Shown: positions 1 to 13,208 of the stretch, one piece after another
How positions within the stretch are numbered: the first letter of the stretch is position 1
How the letters are laid out: the number at the start of each line of letters is the position of its first letter
Assembly: GCA_035048485.1 (NCBI GenBank)
Contig: CM068580.1
Span: 60,438,983 to 60,502,982, forward strand
Direction of reading: 5' to 3'
Length of the DNA: 64,000 nucleotides
From: Pteria penguin
Taxonomy: Eukaryota > Mollusca > Bivalvia > Pterioida > Pteriidae
Notes under the pieces: generated by a model
Told to the model about the DNA's origin: nothing
Database searches by the model: none
What the model saw: the letters and a program-made list of their open reading frames with translations, nothing else
Made by a program: the position numbers and the translations under genes

Positions 1-173
1 ACAAAAGCTGAACTTCTGTGTTTTATATTTTATTTTAGATTACATTTTGCATTTATTGTTGTAAAATCATGATCAGATTAAACCCAATAGCTCTCTGATA
101 ACAAGTAAACAAATTAAACTTTATTCATTTTACAACAAGAAACAACTTAACAACTTCTTGATCAAAATCTTTA

Positions 174-350
174 TCCTGGCTTAAGGGCGTCGTTATTGTG
201 AGAGGAAACCAGAATACCCGGGGAAGACCCATAAAGCCAGGTTGGTGACAGTCTCACCATCTCACGTACCACAACGGGATTCAACCCTGGGTTACATTGG
301 TGAGAAGTGAGCGCGCTACCCACTATGCTACATGATCATTTGACAACGTA
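174..350 (-). repeat. tRNA-derived SINE relic
   Basis: Read on the minus strand, this stretch has a Pol III A-box-like segment (complement of about 316-330) and a B-box-like segment (complement of about 276-287, gggttgaatccc). A non-tRNA body follows in the style of bivalve tRNA SINEs. It has no clear poly-A tail or target-site duplication, so it is an old copy. It lies in the intron upstream of the first CCP exon. Confidence 0.55.
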
Positions 351-524
351 AATACCTTCTTCTTTAAATAACTATGCTACTGACGATTATTTTCCATCAG
401 TAAATATAGAATAAATGTCCCTTGTTGTCTTTGATCATTTTATTTGATAATTTACTGGTTGGTATTGCTGTAAAGTATAGGCTTTCCTATATTTCGTGCA
501 CTTGTGTTTTCTACCTCGATGCAG

Positions 525-701
525 AAATAACTTGTTCAAGCGTAATCGACATTAATGCCATCATCAATATGAATAAAACATCATACGAGTATGGAGAAGG
601 GGTGACGATAACATGTAAACCAGGATATAAACTTAATGGAAGGTTGTCAATCACCTGCACAAGAAATGGTGATTGGAATCGTCAAGGGCCTTTTTGTCAG
701 A
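525..701 (+). CDS. CCP/Sushi domain exon A
   Basis: A 177-bp phase 1-1 exon encodes one complete CCP (Sushi) module. Four cysteines follow the C...C...C...C CCP pattern, starting EITCSS, with TITCKPGY and SITC in the middle and W before the last cysteine in GPFC. The acceptor is gatgcag at 518-524 and the donor is a|gtgagt at 701/702. CCP modules are extracellular, disulfide-bonded beta domains of complement regulators, adhesion molecules and scavenger receptors, and they usually mediate protein binding. The reading frame also runs upstream into the intron, but that part starts at TTG and is not conserved as coding, so the acceptor defines the start. It is probably an exon of the receptor whose 3' end lies at 34.4-38.6 kb; joining over such long introns is inferred. 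Confidence 0.82.
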
Positions 702-3700
702 GTGAGTAGATAACATTATGTGGGGAAAAAAATTCCCAATTCTTTTATTCAATTTTTACTTATTACAACTTTTTATTATATAATCCCTCCATATCGGTTG
801 CTAAATTTATTCTTCATACAAGAGATTAGATCAATGATAAAGTACAATATACAATACCTTACCATGTAATCAAAATGTTTTATAGTTTTACCTGTTTGTT
901 TTTTGTGTTTGATTTTCAGTAGGCAACTACATCATTTGACATATCCTTCAACCACACAAGTCAGTTCTTTGATACATTGCCTTCGCTATTCTTTACCTTT
1001 TTTCAGTGATGACGTTTTGTCTTACAGCTGAGTCAGACGTCATTCTCCTTTCTTCGGTAATGAAACCTTGCCTTTGATACCAAAATTTATGACCTTGCGA
1101 TCTTGATCCCTACGAAAATAAATATTGGTATTTAATTTATCATGTGTCTTTCTTGGAGTAAGATTGTTACAGAACTACCATACTGACCTTGTAATCCTGA
1201 CTGTAAAATTCACTTTTCCTTATAATACCTAATATTTTTTTGCATTGTCTTTCCCTTTTGAACCATCCATGTTGGATTATAAGGTGGTGTCATTCCATTG
1301 ATACCCTTATGAATAACTCTTGACCTATATCTTAAAAAATAATTACCATGATGACAACGTTTAAGATAAGGCTTTGATATTTCATACGTGTATGTATTGA
1401 GACAAGGTCATTCCATTGATAGCATAATCTTTTGTTTTGTCTTGACTTTCATGCTCATTTTACATTCAGGAAAAATGCTTTCTGTAAGCATAATGCTTGA
1501 ACCATAGGGGGTAGGGCTTTCATGTTTCACATGTGTTCCATGATTTATGATCTTGTAATTTTGCCAATACAGTTTGACAAAAAGATCATCAAGAATTATA
1601 TTACCCCTCCCCCTTGAATAATGTTTCACAGTTTCATCCTGTTATGTATTTACACCCGAAATAGTATCAATCACATACCCCAAAAATCATCAATGGGGTT
1701 CGCAAGGTCCGCTCGCTTCAATATTTACATAATTACCAATTCTTTAATGAGAAGAGGCCCGAAACATTCATTGTATTTTGTGGTATGATTTTGGTTTTAT
1801 CGTAAGTGATAATGCAAATGTTACATTATGGTAAATATATAGATAGCAGCATTTGAAACCATTGGAGAAACATATATAGATGGAATATTCCGCATTATTT
1901 CCTCACTCAATATAATCAAAGTAGAACAGAAAAAAATTCGAAAGTAAGATTTTACTTAGAAACTGAACATAAAACCCATGGAAATTTACTTGTCTTGATC
2001 ATCTTAGCGTTTGAGAACGAACCCCATTACTTAAATGAAACAATTTTGCAAGATGTCCTTGCGAAACACTATGTCCCCGCGACAACAAGATAACTGATGA
2101 GGATTTTTTCAACTGAGGTTATAGTAATAGAATTATCTCGAACTATGTCCCCGCGATAACAAAATAACTGATGAGGATTTTTTCAGCTGAGGTTATAGTA
2201 ATAGGATTATCTCGAACACTCTACTGAACTTTTAAACTGAAAATCGTATAGACATCAATACTTTAAGTCTTTTCTATTAGTTGTGACGTTAACCATTTGA
2301 CCACAAAATCAACACGGTTCTTCCTGGTTTCAATACAATGAAAAGTACCGCAGTTATTATCCGGGAACCAAACAAAAATTAGTCTTTTTTTCGTCAGCTG
2401 TGACCTTGATCTTTTCATCAAAATTCAAGGACAGAGGCGGGAGTCACATTTTTCATATCTCCGCGTTGAAGAGTTCCACCCCGTCCGTGTACGATAACAG
2501 GCAGAAGTTCCGTTTTGACTCCGTACTTTACTTTAGCGCTATACAGAATTCCTCAGGTTTGAAAACCACAAATGGTATAAATCATTGGGCGTATCCCTCA
2601 CAACATGCCGAATTTCCTCTGACCGGCAAAAGGCATAATAACATTTGAGTCAATCCCATTGTTAGTCACATTTCATTGCTCATATAAATCATGATTCATG
2701 ACCTGAGTAGTCATTATAATTCTCCAAGGAAAGGAAATGAATCAATTGAAACCCCTGTTCAAAGAAGAAAGGTAATTTTGTGATATATGTTTTCGGAGGG
2801 GTATACTTGCATGACCCCCCTCCCTTGCACAGGACCTCTTTTGAAATATGACGGTGTTTACCAATGATTATAATATTTTGCATTCTATGACATGACAGCA
2901 ATGTCAATTAGATACAGTCATTATTACAGGAAAATTGCCAAAGAGTCTAGCGCAAAACCTGCATGTATTATGCTATACCGTTTGGGACAATGCATTCCCA
3001 GTGAGGCAAATATTTCCAATCATTTTCTTGGAATTGCCTTATAGGTATTTTATATTCTTCATGCATACATGTACTCTTTTATGCATTTTTGAAAAGACTG
3101 CAATGCATATTGTAGGTACTGAGCGTTGTGCTGGCAAGAGTATATCATCAATAGAGATAACTCTTATTCATGGTTTACAGAATAAATGCAAGTGTCACTT
3201 TCCCAGTGCCATTTTCATAAAAGGTACAAGGGAAAGGTACCAAATTCCTGTCTTTATTTAGAAATATGTATTTCAGAGATCTTGTATTTGAATTCTGAAT
3301 AGAAAATATCTGCTAGAATTTTTTTTATTGTGAATTGTGTATTTCTGCCATATATGAGGCAATGAAGAAATTCCATGTTCTGTCAAATCAGGAAGTTGGA
3401 AATTCTCAAAATGTTTATTGGTAGCCATATCAAAGGTTACAATGAAACTCAATAATGCTCAAGTTTAATACAGCATCTCAAAATTGATGGAAAGATATCT
3501 GAAAATTGAATCTGTCCTTAAAGAGTTCTTCTTCTCTTGATAACTACATATACATCTAAAGTTGGTTTCAATATGATGAAAGATACTGAGTTATCATACG
3601 GAGTCAATAACTACAGTCTATTTTCGTCAACTGTGACCTTGACATTTTGACCCTAAAATGAATATTTAGTATATTTTTGTCAGCTGTGACCTTGACCTTT

Positions 3701-4180
3701 AATCTTTTATTTAAACAATTGATAGGATTCTTTCTCTCTTGATAAGTAAGCATATTTCCAAAATTGGACAAAAAACGGAAATTCAAATACGTGAGGTGGT
3801 GAGTTATTAACGGATGTAAATACACATGTAAATACAATAAGAGGTACAATAGTGTATGCAATACATGTGAGAGTTACATACCTACCCATTGGCAAGGAAG
3901 TACATATTATATATATATCACCAACTAGATGGGAGTAAGAATGTAATTTTCCAAATGATATTCATAATCGGTAAAATTTATACTTTCATTGTTGATTTTT
4001 TCCCGGTATTTTCTATTTAGACATCATATGTTGTTTTCGATCACATACAGTTTCTTCCTATTTAGAATTTATAATTGTGATTTCATGACCAGATTACACC
4101 TTATATATTTGAATAAGCATCTTCTTATTGACTCAAGTAAAATACGAAAGTAACTGGTGTCAAATGACTATGGCAATAAC
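702..4180. other. intron-like sequence between CCP exons A and B
   Basis: No credible gene is visible. The stretch from about 740 to 2220 is collinear, with divergence, with 5040-5520 (after exon B) and with 15880-17210. That shows old duplication of a whole exon-plus-intron block. The TGACCTTGA-type motif of the AGGTCA-rich repeats occurs near 2400, 3632 and 3686. The open frames in this stretch are short and show no domain. Confidence 0.6.
2068..2215 (+). repeat. tandem duplication, about 74-bp unit
   Basis: Two adjacent near-identical copies begin with actatgtccccgcga at about 2068 and 2142. They differ at only a few positions. A single diverged copy sits at about 17125-17200 in the paralogous block, so the doubling came after the block duplication. 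Confidence 0.7.
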
Positions 4181-4320
4181 AACAATGTACCACAGTGGGG
4201 ATTCACGGACCCCTGAAATTCAGAGATGAGACCAGGTGCCCGGGAGGAGTGAGCGTGTCTTGTTTGGATAGCCACACCCGCCGTGAATGCCCTTACATAC
4301 AGACGAAACATATATAATTA
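4181..4320 (-). repeat. dispersed repeat, 3' tail type of the RT-related element
   Basis: The sequence is related in reverse complement to 15480-15590 and in the same orientation to about 16490-16640. The conserved core is the complement of ctccccgggcacctg. At 15.5 kb this core follows a decayed reverse-transcriptase coding region, so this is probably a 3'-end fragment of the same retroelement type. Confidence 0.5.
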
Positions 4321-4389
4321 AGCTCTGTATATATATAAATGAATGTGAACAAACACTGTTTAGCAATAACAATGCTTAGAATATTTGAC

Positions 4390-4710
4390 GATTATAAACG
4401 TAGAAGAATATTTCGAGGGCATCATAAGTCTAGTTTTCAGTGTTTTTGTACTGACGTGAAATATATATTTTAGTCAAGAAATTTTGTCATTACTCAAAAA
4501 CTAAGTAGTATCTCTATTATGCATTGCTCTGTGCATAGATTGATTCTTATGGTCATGTTTTCGACCACTTTGGCTTTAACTCTGCTCTTCAAAGATTTAT
4601 ATATTATTAGACTGACGATTATTTGACCATGAGCATCCCTCTGAAGAGGCATACATTGTCGCAATGCACATTTGGTGCACAATATATATATACACATTCG
4701 AATAAGCATA
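4390..4710 (+). repeat. dispersed repeat, copy 1 (see 49130-49760)
   Basis: The stretch from cgagggcatcataagtctag through ttcgaccac to gcacatttggtgcac is shared with two copies at 49.1-49.8 kb. Copies are diverged and lack clear ends. It lies just upstream of CCP exon B. Confidence 0.6.
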
Positions 4711-4828
4711 TAATCGAATATTCCTTAAAGCCCGTTGTCTTTGACCATTTTAATTGGTGATTTACTTGTTGCTGTGGTTGTAAAGTATATGCTTTACTTT
4801 ATCTTATGTGTTTTCTATATTGATGCAG

Positions 4829-5005
4829 AAATAACTTGTTCAAGCGTAATCGATATTAATGTCATCACCAACATTAATAAAACATCATACGATTATGGAG
4901 AGGTGGTGACGATAACATGTAAATCAGGATATAAACTTAATGGAAGTTCGTCAATCAACTGTACAGGCAATGGTGCATGGAATCGTCTAGGGCCTTATTG
5001 TCAGA
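4829..5005 (+). CDS. CCP/Sushi domain exon B
   Basis: A 177-bp phase 1-1 exon has the acceptor tgatgcag just before 4829 and the donor a|gtaagt after 5005. It encodes a complete CCP module with the four cysteines in EITCSS, TITCKSGY, SINCTG and GPYCQS, and tryptophan in GAWN. It is closely related to exon A and carries the same flanking intron sequence on both sides, so A and B are paralogous exon blocks. The hydrophobic upstream frame starts from TTG and is stopped in the other copies, so it is not taken as a signal peptide. Confidence 0.82.
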
Positions 5006-5518
5006 GTAAGTGCATAAAATAAGTTGTAAAACAGATCACATCACATTTATTTAATGCTTTGCTTCGTACAACTTTATGTTTATGACCGCTTTGTATCGAT
5101 TGCAGAATGTATTCTTCATGAGTGAGAGAAAGGGACGGAGGGGTGGGGGGATACTAGACACAATATCTTAACATATAATCAAACTGTTGTTATACACACT
5201 TACGAAAAAGGAATATGTATTCACATATGCCCTCGGATTGATAGGATTCTGTCCCGTTTGTTTGCGTGTTTGATTCTCAATTGAAAAATATATCATTTGA
5301 CACATCTTACAATCATACAAATCAGTTTGATGCATCACCTTAATGATTTTGTAACGAAACCTTTATATTGAGACCATATTCTATGATCTAGTAATCATTT
5401 GGACCTAAATGGCCATTAACTTTTAACCGTGGTAGTAAATTTTTGTTATCAAGTGTCTTTCTTACGGTAAGACTTTTCCAATAATACAATAATGACCTTC
5501 TGGCCTGCCCGTAAAATT

Positions 5519-6127
<609 letters not shown>

Positions 6128-6132
<5 letters not shown>

Positions 6133-6744
6133 CACTCACAAGTTGACATGAAACAAATAATTTACAAAACACAATATTGAAAATGCTAGTCATTTACTGT
6201 GAAAGGAGTATATTCGCGATCGCGATAAGTTGTCAGTTGTCAACATCAACATTTTAACGGTTTTTAATCGCAATTCTTCGGAATTTACAGGACTGAAATG
6301 ACAACGCCCATTTGAAGTAATCTGGCATTGCTGGACCTGGCTTTATGTTAATACATAGATGTATTATGGTCCATCTCTAACAAAAAATTAACACCGTACA
6401 AATATCTTTGAAACTTTGCCAGATCAAATACTATGGCTAAATATTGTTCTTGATTGTTGAGAAATTTTCCACCCTACCACTATTTTTGACCGTCGTATGC
6501 CACAGGAAGCCCTTTATTATTACTCATTGCAGTATCACAACACCAGTAACTCCATTTGATACATCGGTCTAGAGATGAACTTATCTGCTTCCGGTAAGAA
6601 TAAGAATGAAAATTTCATCAGAGCTAGCTTCATAATAGAGTTATCCTAAGGGGACAAATACCCACCGCACATGTAAGAATTTATCCCTTTATGACAAGAC
6701 AGGAATGAAGACTGATCAAGATAGCTTGATAGGAACTGAACTTT
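6128..6744. other. no recognisable feature
   Basis: Nothing with a domain, splice pattern or repeat structure is recognised here. It separates the TA palindrome from the 143-bp tandem repeats. Confidence 0.5.
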
Positions 6745-7475
6745 TGGTGCATATTAAAGGGTCATTTGACATGAAATTTTAAACATAAGTTAAAACTCGT
6801 TCATTAGATCACCTTATTGAAGCCGTACACGAAATGTCAGTTCTGTATGTCAAAGCACGCCAGAGATAAATGACGAAAACGAATTTCGGTTAAAGGGCAG
6901 TAACTCTTGGAAAAGTGGGTCAATCGCAACAAAATTAAAAGTCGATCTGTAGCTCACCACATCAAAGTAATATACTACGTTTTATTTCAATAAGCCAAAA
7001 CATTTGAGAAAAAATTCCAGGAAAGTATTTGGTCAAAGGGCAATAAATTTTGGAAAAGTAAGTTAATCCCGACAAAAGTGAAACTCGATCTGCGACCATC
7101 ACAACAAAGATATATAGCAAGTTTCAGTTCAATATGTCGAAGCACGTGCGAAAATTCCCGAAGAAAAGAATTTTGGGCAAAGGCAAATAACTCTCGGAAA
7201 AGTTGGTCAATCGCACCAAAACTAAAACACGATCTGTATATAATCACAACAAAGTAATATACCAAGTTTCTCGTCAATATATCAAAGTACGTGTGAAATT
7301 CAAGAAAATATATTTTTGTGAAAGGAAAATAACTCTTGGAAAAGTAGGTCAATCGCGACAAAAGTAAAACTCGATCTGAAGATAATCACACCAAAGTTAT
7401 GTATCAAGTTTCAGTTCAATATGTCAAAGCACGTGAAAAAATAGTTCGAAAACCAATTTGACGGATTGATGGACG
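6745..7475 (+). repeat. four or more tandem copies of a unit of about 143 bp
   Basis: The phrase ggaaaagt.ggtcaatcgc.acaaaa recurs at about 6910, 7052, 7195 and 7338, each time followed by a Cgatctg...atcacaacaaag stretch and then agtttcagttcaatatgtc. The period is close to 143 bp. The array ends in gacggattgatggacg and a CCCCCT-rich end, like tandem-repeat-bearing non-autonomous elements of molluscs. The minus-strand open frame here is a by-product of the repeat. Confidence 0.75.
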
Positions 7476-8620
7476 CGTTTATTCCACTATACCCGCTCCC
7501 CCTAAGTCGTAGCTCTTGGTTTAATTATGGAATGCTAGTTCAGCAGATGCAGACCGAGATAGAATATTAGAAATGCATTTTTGGTCATATTAGTGAAAGA
7601 AAAAGCAAGTAGGTCTAATTCTGGAACATGTTTTCTATAATAACCAACTAAAGCCAAAAATGATCATAATTGTTTCTTAGTTGTGCGTTTTGGAGCATTT
7701 TCATTTGTAAGAACATTATCTGGAATCAGACTAACTCGATAATTTCCTACTGTGTGACCCAAACAGTTTATCGTTGAATAATAATAAAAAAGATCATTCA
7801 ATCTAACTTGCAAAAACATTTGCACAAGGACCGTTAGGTTACGTATTTACAATGTTGTTATTGGAGGAAAAACAAGGAGTATTTTATTACTAACTTTAAC
7901 ATTTCGGTGTTTTGCTTTCCATTAAACACACGCACATATTATTAAGGTTCTTTTTTAATTTTCCTTCATTAATCGATTTGAAAAACTCGTACAAATCGAT
8001 GCCATGTTCGTAAGTAGATTAAATGGAGGCATCCGTCATCTCTTCACTCTTTCAAAATTGTTATAGAACAATACGATCAGCGTAAAACCCAGACGTTCTT
8101 GTTCAAAATTCATTTCGGTTTCAACGTGTTTCTCACGGTGAGCTGATTGATCATCTCGTTACTTATTTCATTGGTCTTTAATAAGGTTACAGAACGCATT
8201 ATCAACATTACCAAAATCTTTACCTTTGTCATTTATATCATCCAAGGTGGTCATCAGAAATGAAAATAAAGCTAAACTATACAATGGCAGAGACATGCTG
8301 AGTACGAATTTGGAGGTGTAAGAAATAAATTTAAGATTCATCAAAAGAAAAATATCTCTGAAGTAATTAGGAGGTATATATAAACTTACATTTGCTGTTA
8401 AAATATACCACACTTATGAGGTATATAACTTCTGTGAACTTTACATTGTACACTGTACAGCACAATCGTAAAATGGCTTCTCTTAATGTTGAAATAAGTG
8501 CAAACAAATATAAAATACAGAAATAGTACTTGTAAGACAGTTTATTAAACTTTCACACTTGACGAGAGAACAAATTTCTATTTGTATAGATATACGATAT
8601 AAATGTATATGTTTGATTTA
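7476..8620. other. no recognisable feature
   Basis: AT-rich unique sequence. Short open frames on the minus strand have no identifiable domain or splice context. Confidence 0.5.
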
Positions 8621-8624
8621 CTTA

Positions 8625-8810
8625 TTGATTGAGTGATTATTGTCTTGCGTACCTCAACGCTTATTTTACTTCATTTTACGCATATGGTGACGGCATCTGC
8701 TAAATGCATTGCAAAGAAAATTATCCCTTTTATCCCTCTGCAACAGTCCCACACGAAGCAGTGAGGGATTTTTTTACGTGGTACGCCTTTCGTTTTTACT
8801 CTCTAATTCG
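8625..8810 (-). repeat. SINE relic, same family as 39993-40276
   Basis: The reverse complement contains atccctcactgcttc, cagatgccgtcaccatat and a tail close to (AATC)n, all shared with the intact SINE at 39993-40276. The tRNA-like head is decayed. Confidence 0.7.
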
Positions 8811-8951
8811 AACGACAGTACTAGTACACGGGTACACCCACATCGAGAATGGAACTCAGCACCATCTGATGTTATAAAAACGACAACAAAACCACACACA
8901 TAAGGTTTATTTCTGAAAGCAATATCTCATATGGTTCCAAAGTAACGTCAA

Positions 8952-8953
<2 letters not shown>

Positions 8954-9039
<86 letters not shown>

Positions 9040-9054
9040 CTCTCTCTCTATCTT

Positions 9055-9125
<71 letters not shown>
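8954..9125 (+). repeat. (TATC)n microsatellite
   Basis: About 40 tetranucleotide units, interrupted once by a CT-rich patch near 9040-9055. Confidence 0.95.
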
Positions 9126-9126
<1 letters not shown>

Positions 9127-9591
9127 CTTACCTACTTACTTATGATATATAGACTAATATTACAAAATTTGCAAGCATATAGCGACTTTGTTTTAATATT
9201 GGAATATATCTTCCAAACACACTGATTACCCGACAGAAATATCACACTGCACTAATTAAGGTTTTTAAGTCAGTGTCTAAATATCAAATAACTACAATCT
9301 CTGACGACTTGACAAAGGTTTCATGAGCAACAGATATTTGAAAGGGCAACACGGTGTGTGGAATATTCTGTACTGAATTTTAAGGAATAATGTAACTGGA
9401 GTCAATATGTTAACTGTCGATCTACGTCACTTTGCATGATAATATTGGGAAAGTAAAATTATCCTATATATGCCATGATTTTACTGAAAATTGTTTGAAA
9501 ATCACTGAATTAACCCTGGTACATTTAATAGAACACACGACCAAGTTCGGTCAAATTAACTCATCGTTAAAAATATTGTATCTTTTGATAG
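9126..9591. other. intron-like sequence before the CCP pseudo-exon pair
   Basis: No independent feature is seen. It ends in the acceptor tcttttgatag used by the pseudo-exon at 9592. Confidence 0.5.
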
Positions 9592-9766
9592 GGAGACCAT
9601 GTCCAAATATCAACGCCGAAGTAAGGAGCCAGAAACCTAAAAATGGAAATTACGTTTACGAAGATATCATAACAATACTATGCCATGAAGGTTATATAAT
9701 AAAGAACAGTTCTGCAATAACGTACTCAGAATGGTGTGTGGGATTACGATGGGTCGTACTGTGAAC
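9592..9766 (+). pseudogene. frameshifted CCP exon C
   Basis: The acceptor gatag and donor c|gtaagt frame a 175-bp segment with CCP features. PCPNINAEV and VYEDIITILCHEGY lie in one frame; NGVWDYDGSYCE lies in another. The length is not a multiple of three, and the frame breaks after the SAIT residues, exactly where the third CCP cysteine should be (TAC instead of TGT context). Both splice sites look usable, so inclusion would shift the downstream frame. It belongs to the second CCP subtype, marked by VYED, together with the segments at 9944, 33925 and 34405. It forms the first half of a two-exon cassette duplicated at 33.9-34.6 kb. Confidence 0.75.
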
Positions 9767-9943
9767 GTAAGTGATTTATTGCTGTCTTATTCAATTTTAT
9801 AAGAAAGTGAGAAGGAAGAAATAGTTTGTATACAGATTTGATTGCATCTCCAGCTCTTACTTTTTAATGTTCATGCAGTAACAATGTAAACACGCATTAC
9901 TTACTGTAAAGTTATCTCCATTATTTCTTCATTCTTTCTATAG

Positions 9944-10080
9944 AGAAACAGTGTCCAGACATTGACGTTAGTAATGCCAATATCAATAGCTCTAAAATCA
10001 AAGATTTCGTATACGAATACGTCTTTAGACTTGCATGCCATCAAGGTTATAACATCACACATCAATCTACCATGACATGT
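9944..10080 (+). pseudogene. CCP exon D, 5' part (interrupted by an insertion)
   Basis: The acceptor ttctatag precedes a phase-1 CCP start: KQCPDIDV, then FVYEYVFRLACHQGY, then STMTC. This reaches the third cysteine, after which the sequence changes to a TAG stop and non-homologous DNA. The missing last third (TKNGDWDYKGPYC) is found at 14534-14576. Joining the two parts gives 137+43=180 bp, the same length as the intact exon at 34405-34584, and keeps the reading frame. The break is explained by the hAT-like insertion at 10081-14525. Confidence 0.8.
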
Positions 10081-10420
10081 TAGTGAGGCCCATCGCAAAT
10101 GACTAAGTTCAAATGCAATCAAAATGCGTTGTTTGCAATTTTCACATCAATAATTTATCGAGAAATTATATATTGTGCGATAATATAAGAGATCCCTTCA
10201 TTACTTAGTTTACACTGATTCCCCTGTGTCCAGCTTCAGACTAACATTTTAATTGCAGATAAGTCTTGAAAATTTTGCGAAAGGAAGGTAAGGGGGGGGG
10301 GGGGGGGAAGCTATTCATATTTAAGGAATATAATTTTTCTTTTAGCCAAAAAGACGCAAAGCCTATTTTGATTGAAATTATTTGGTTTTTATCCTCTTTA
10401 ATTAATTTGGGTATTTCTAT

Positions 10421-10538
10421 CAGTGGCGAATCCAGAATTTCCGAAATTGGAGAGAGGGAGGCACATGTGAAAGTCCAATATAAGCCACAATACTCTGCCA
10501 ATTTAGGTGCGAAATCTGTAGATTTACTCATACTTGTG

Positions 10539-10577
<39 letters not shown>

Positions 10578-10584
10578 GCCAGTG
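10421..10584. mobile_element. short MITE with CAGTGGCG termini
   Basis: The left end is cagtggcgaatcc and the right end atccgccagtg, giving inverted ends CAGTGGCG/CACTGGCG. It contains a run of about 33 A at 10542-10574. A G-run lies just outside at about 10290-10308. The flanks do not form a convincing target duplication. A related end may occur near 51596. Confidence 0.5.
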
Positions 10585-13208
10585 TATATATTACAATGAG
10601 AGAACAAGTTATGTTAAGGTACTACGAAACGCCAAACGCGTGACCTAAGATTCATGAAATAAATAAAGTTGTTTAATAGGTGATTTTTATTTAAAAAGTA
10701 TGTATTTTGTAGAAAATAATTCTAATTTAAATATTCCCCGATATACATGTAATTGGAACTCGAAAACGTATGTTTTCAGTACAGCTCGCATGAAAACAAC
10801 ATCGTCATGGGCAATCAGATGGTCAGTCTCAAGACGAATTCTATGATATCTTTAATAGTTGACTTCCTAATCAAGTTGCAACATTTTCAATATATCGAGG
10901 GTATATCAGGGTAACGTCGTCTAAGGAGATCACCTGTCACATGTGCGGCTAGATTATTACGTAATGTCACCTCAACCGGCTGTTTGACCCAGCAAATATC
11001 AAGCTTCATTTCGTACCTTTTAACAGCTTTCAAGATATTAATTAGCGATCTTAATAAACTGGGTATCCATGATAATGAAAGACAAGGACTAATTATCAGG
11101 TTTCCTGTTTATAAGACATTGTGAAGGATCATCATGAAGAAGACATAAAGAACAGGAATTGAAATCAGAGACATATATACACAGAGACTGGAACCTCTCT
11201 CTCTGCTCTTAGCAAAATACTGGCGCGTGCTACCTGTCTGAATAGCCCGGATGTAAACAACGGTCGTCCGCCTTATTGTTCTACATGAATCTCCCCTTGG
11301 AGACAATATAGCCATAATATCGCAATGTTTTAAAGAATCGATTAAAGAAGAAGTCTCATATAAAACAATTAAGTTAGAAAATATGATCTGATGCTTGAAA
11401 TCCTTGTTCCACTGTAAGTTTAATAGCAAATGACCTCCCATAATAAGACGCCATTTTCACGGCGCGTGGTATACAAACAGACACTCGACAGCATCGTTGT
11501 CATAAGATTTTCTACTGACTTATCGTAATTCACTCGAAAATATTTTGTTTGCAGGGTTATACATTTTCAATAAAACGTTTTGTGCATTTCTTATTGATCA
11601 GTGTCTTGTAAATATTGCACTACACACTTAGTAAAACGGGTATATCGGCGACATTTTATTTTTCTGAACAGAGTCGCTAACATTGACCTTTTACAAATAG
11701 GTGTAAAAACAACACCGAATAATTCAATAACTAAGTATAGTCTCATGCTTTTATGGTATGTAGGTTATTGATATTTGCTTTTTTTGGTCATTTTAAGTAT
11801 AATATGTGGTATATAAATGAATGTTTATAATCTTTAATTTCATACGAGTTGCGATTTCCGGTTTTGATAAGAAAAGTGATACCCTTATATTTCCCAACTT
11901 TTTTTTTTATATTTTTCTGAAAAGAAATTAATTTCAGTTTTCACCATTTGAAATAGTTTCAGTAATTAATGAGGGAATACAAGCATATGGTCTCACAGTA
12001 ATTTATTATTTAACACCTTTTTAGGTGCATTTTCAGTGGTCAAATAGCGCGATTCTCTACTGCTATAAAATTATTATAGGATGTGGCACATCTTGCATGC
12101 TATTTATCTTAATTATATATATGATAATGTTGCTTGTTTACACTCAACGCAACATAAGGCACTGGTTGAGGGGATTTAATCCTAAACCACAGTAAATAAA
12201 AAAGGGTAAGATGGGCAATCCTCTTTGAGAGAATCGTTTGAAATGTATGGCATATTGTCATAATCTAATTGCCAAAAAATAATAATAATAAAATAAATCA
12301 ATTAATTTTTAAAAAGTCAAAGAATCTTAGCAGATAAGTTTCTTACCTCTTGAATTGATCTGATCAAATTGGAGATCACTGTCCCAATGTAAAACATCCG
12401 ACATCGTCGGACCACACAAATGACAGCATTATTATTATTTGTTTTTGTTATTTGCCGATCTCAATTGTTAAATATACACTAATTAAGGTTGGACGATTTC
12501 TGGACTGCTTCTAGTCTATGGTTACATAATCAGTCTATGGTAACACCTGGTAATAAGAGGTGAAAACCGAAGGAGGTTTACCTGGATTGACATTAACTAA
12601 AGCTGGTTTCTGTCTTTGATGAAATGAAAAGAAACGTTGAGTTCAAAAGAATTTTACTTTGAATAGGTAAAATGCTAAGAATAGTAATAATTATTTATAA
12701 AATGATAAAATTTCTTAAGTACGGGGGCGGTTTGACATGTTAATTGTCGTGATATACAAGCTTCACTCGGCTATCGGCGCGGTCAATTCAAAGAGCATGT
12801 TTCCGGAAGTAGTGGCTAGTTTCCAGTCTCTGAAAGTATATATGTCTCTGATAGAAATCAACTTTACGACATTTTGTATTTATAAAGAGTTTATATTTAA
12901 GATTATAATACTTGTAATCATTTTTTAAAATAATGAATATAATACATATAGTTAATTAATATAAAAAAAAATTCAGCTATACTATGATAAACAAAAAGGT
13001 ATGTGATATTTTTCACATTTTTTAAAGAGTTATCCGCCCTTGATTTAGGTAAAAAGTTTTTTGCCTATACAGAGCTTATTTTTCTTCGTACAATCAAAAA
13101 ACCTTCAAATATCCTTATAAGTACCCATTTTTAATAAGTTTTTGCATTAATATGAATCCTTGTATATGTTTTTTACTTTCATAAGTAATTTCCAATTTTT
13201 TTTACTTT

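Noticed and set aside
422..524. Hydrophobic frame upstream of CCP exon A (and the similar one at 4735-4828) looking like a signal peptide
   Set aside because: It starts at TTG, reads straight through the splice acceptor, and the homologous intron in array units 1-3 has in-frame stops; it is intron.
6987..7361. 124-codon minus-strand frame
   Set aside because: Produced by the 143-bp tandem repeat, whose length allows the frame to stay open by chance.
8954..9125. CRISPR-like regular array
   Set aside because: It is a (TATC)n microsatellite in eukaryotic DNA; no spacers and no cas genes.
11109..11441. 110-codon minus-strand frame as a hAT transposase candidate
   Set aside because: No hAT catalytic or dimerisation blocks can be recognised.
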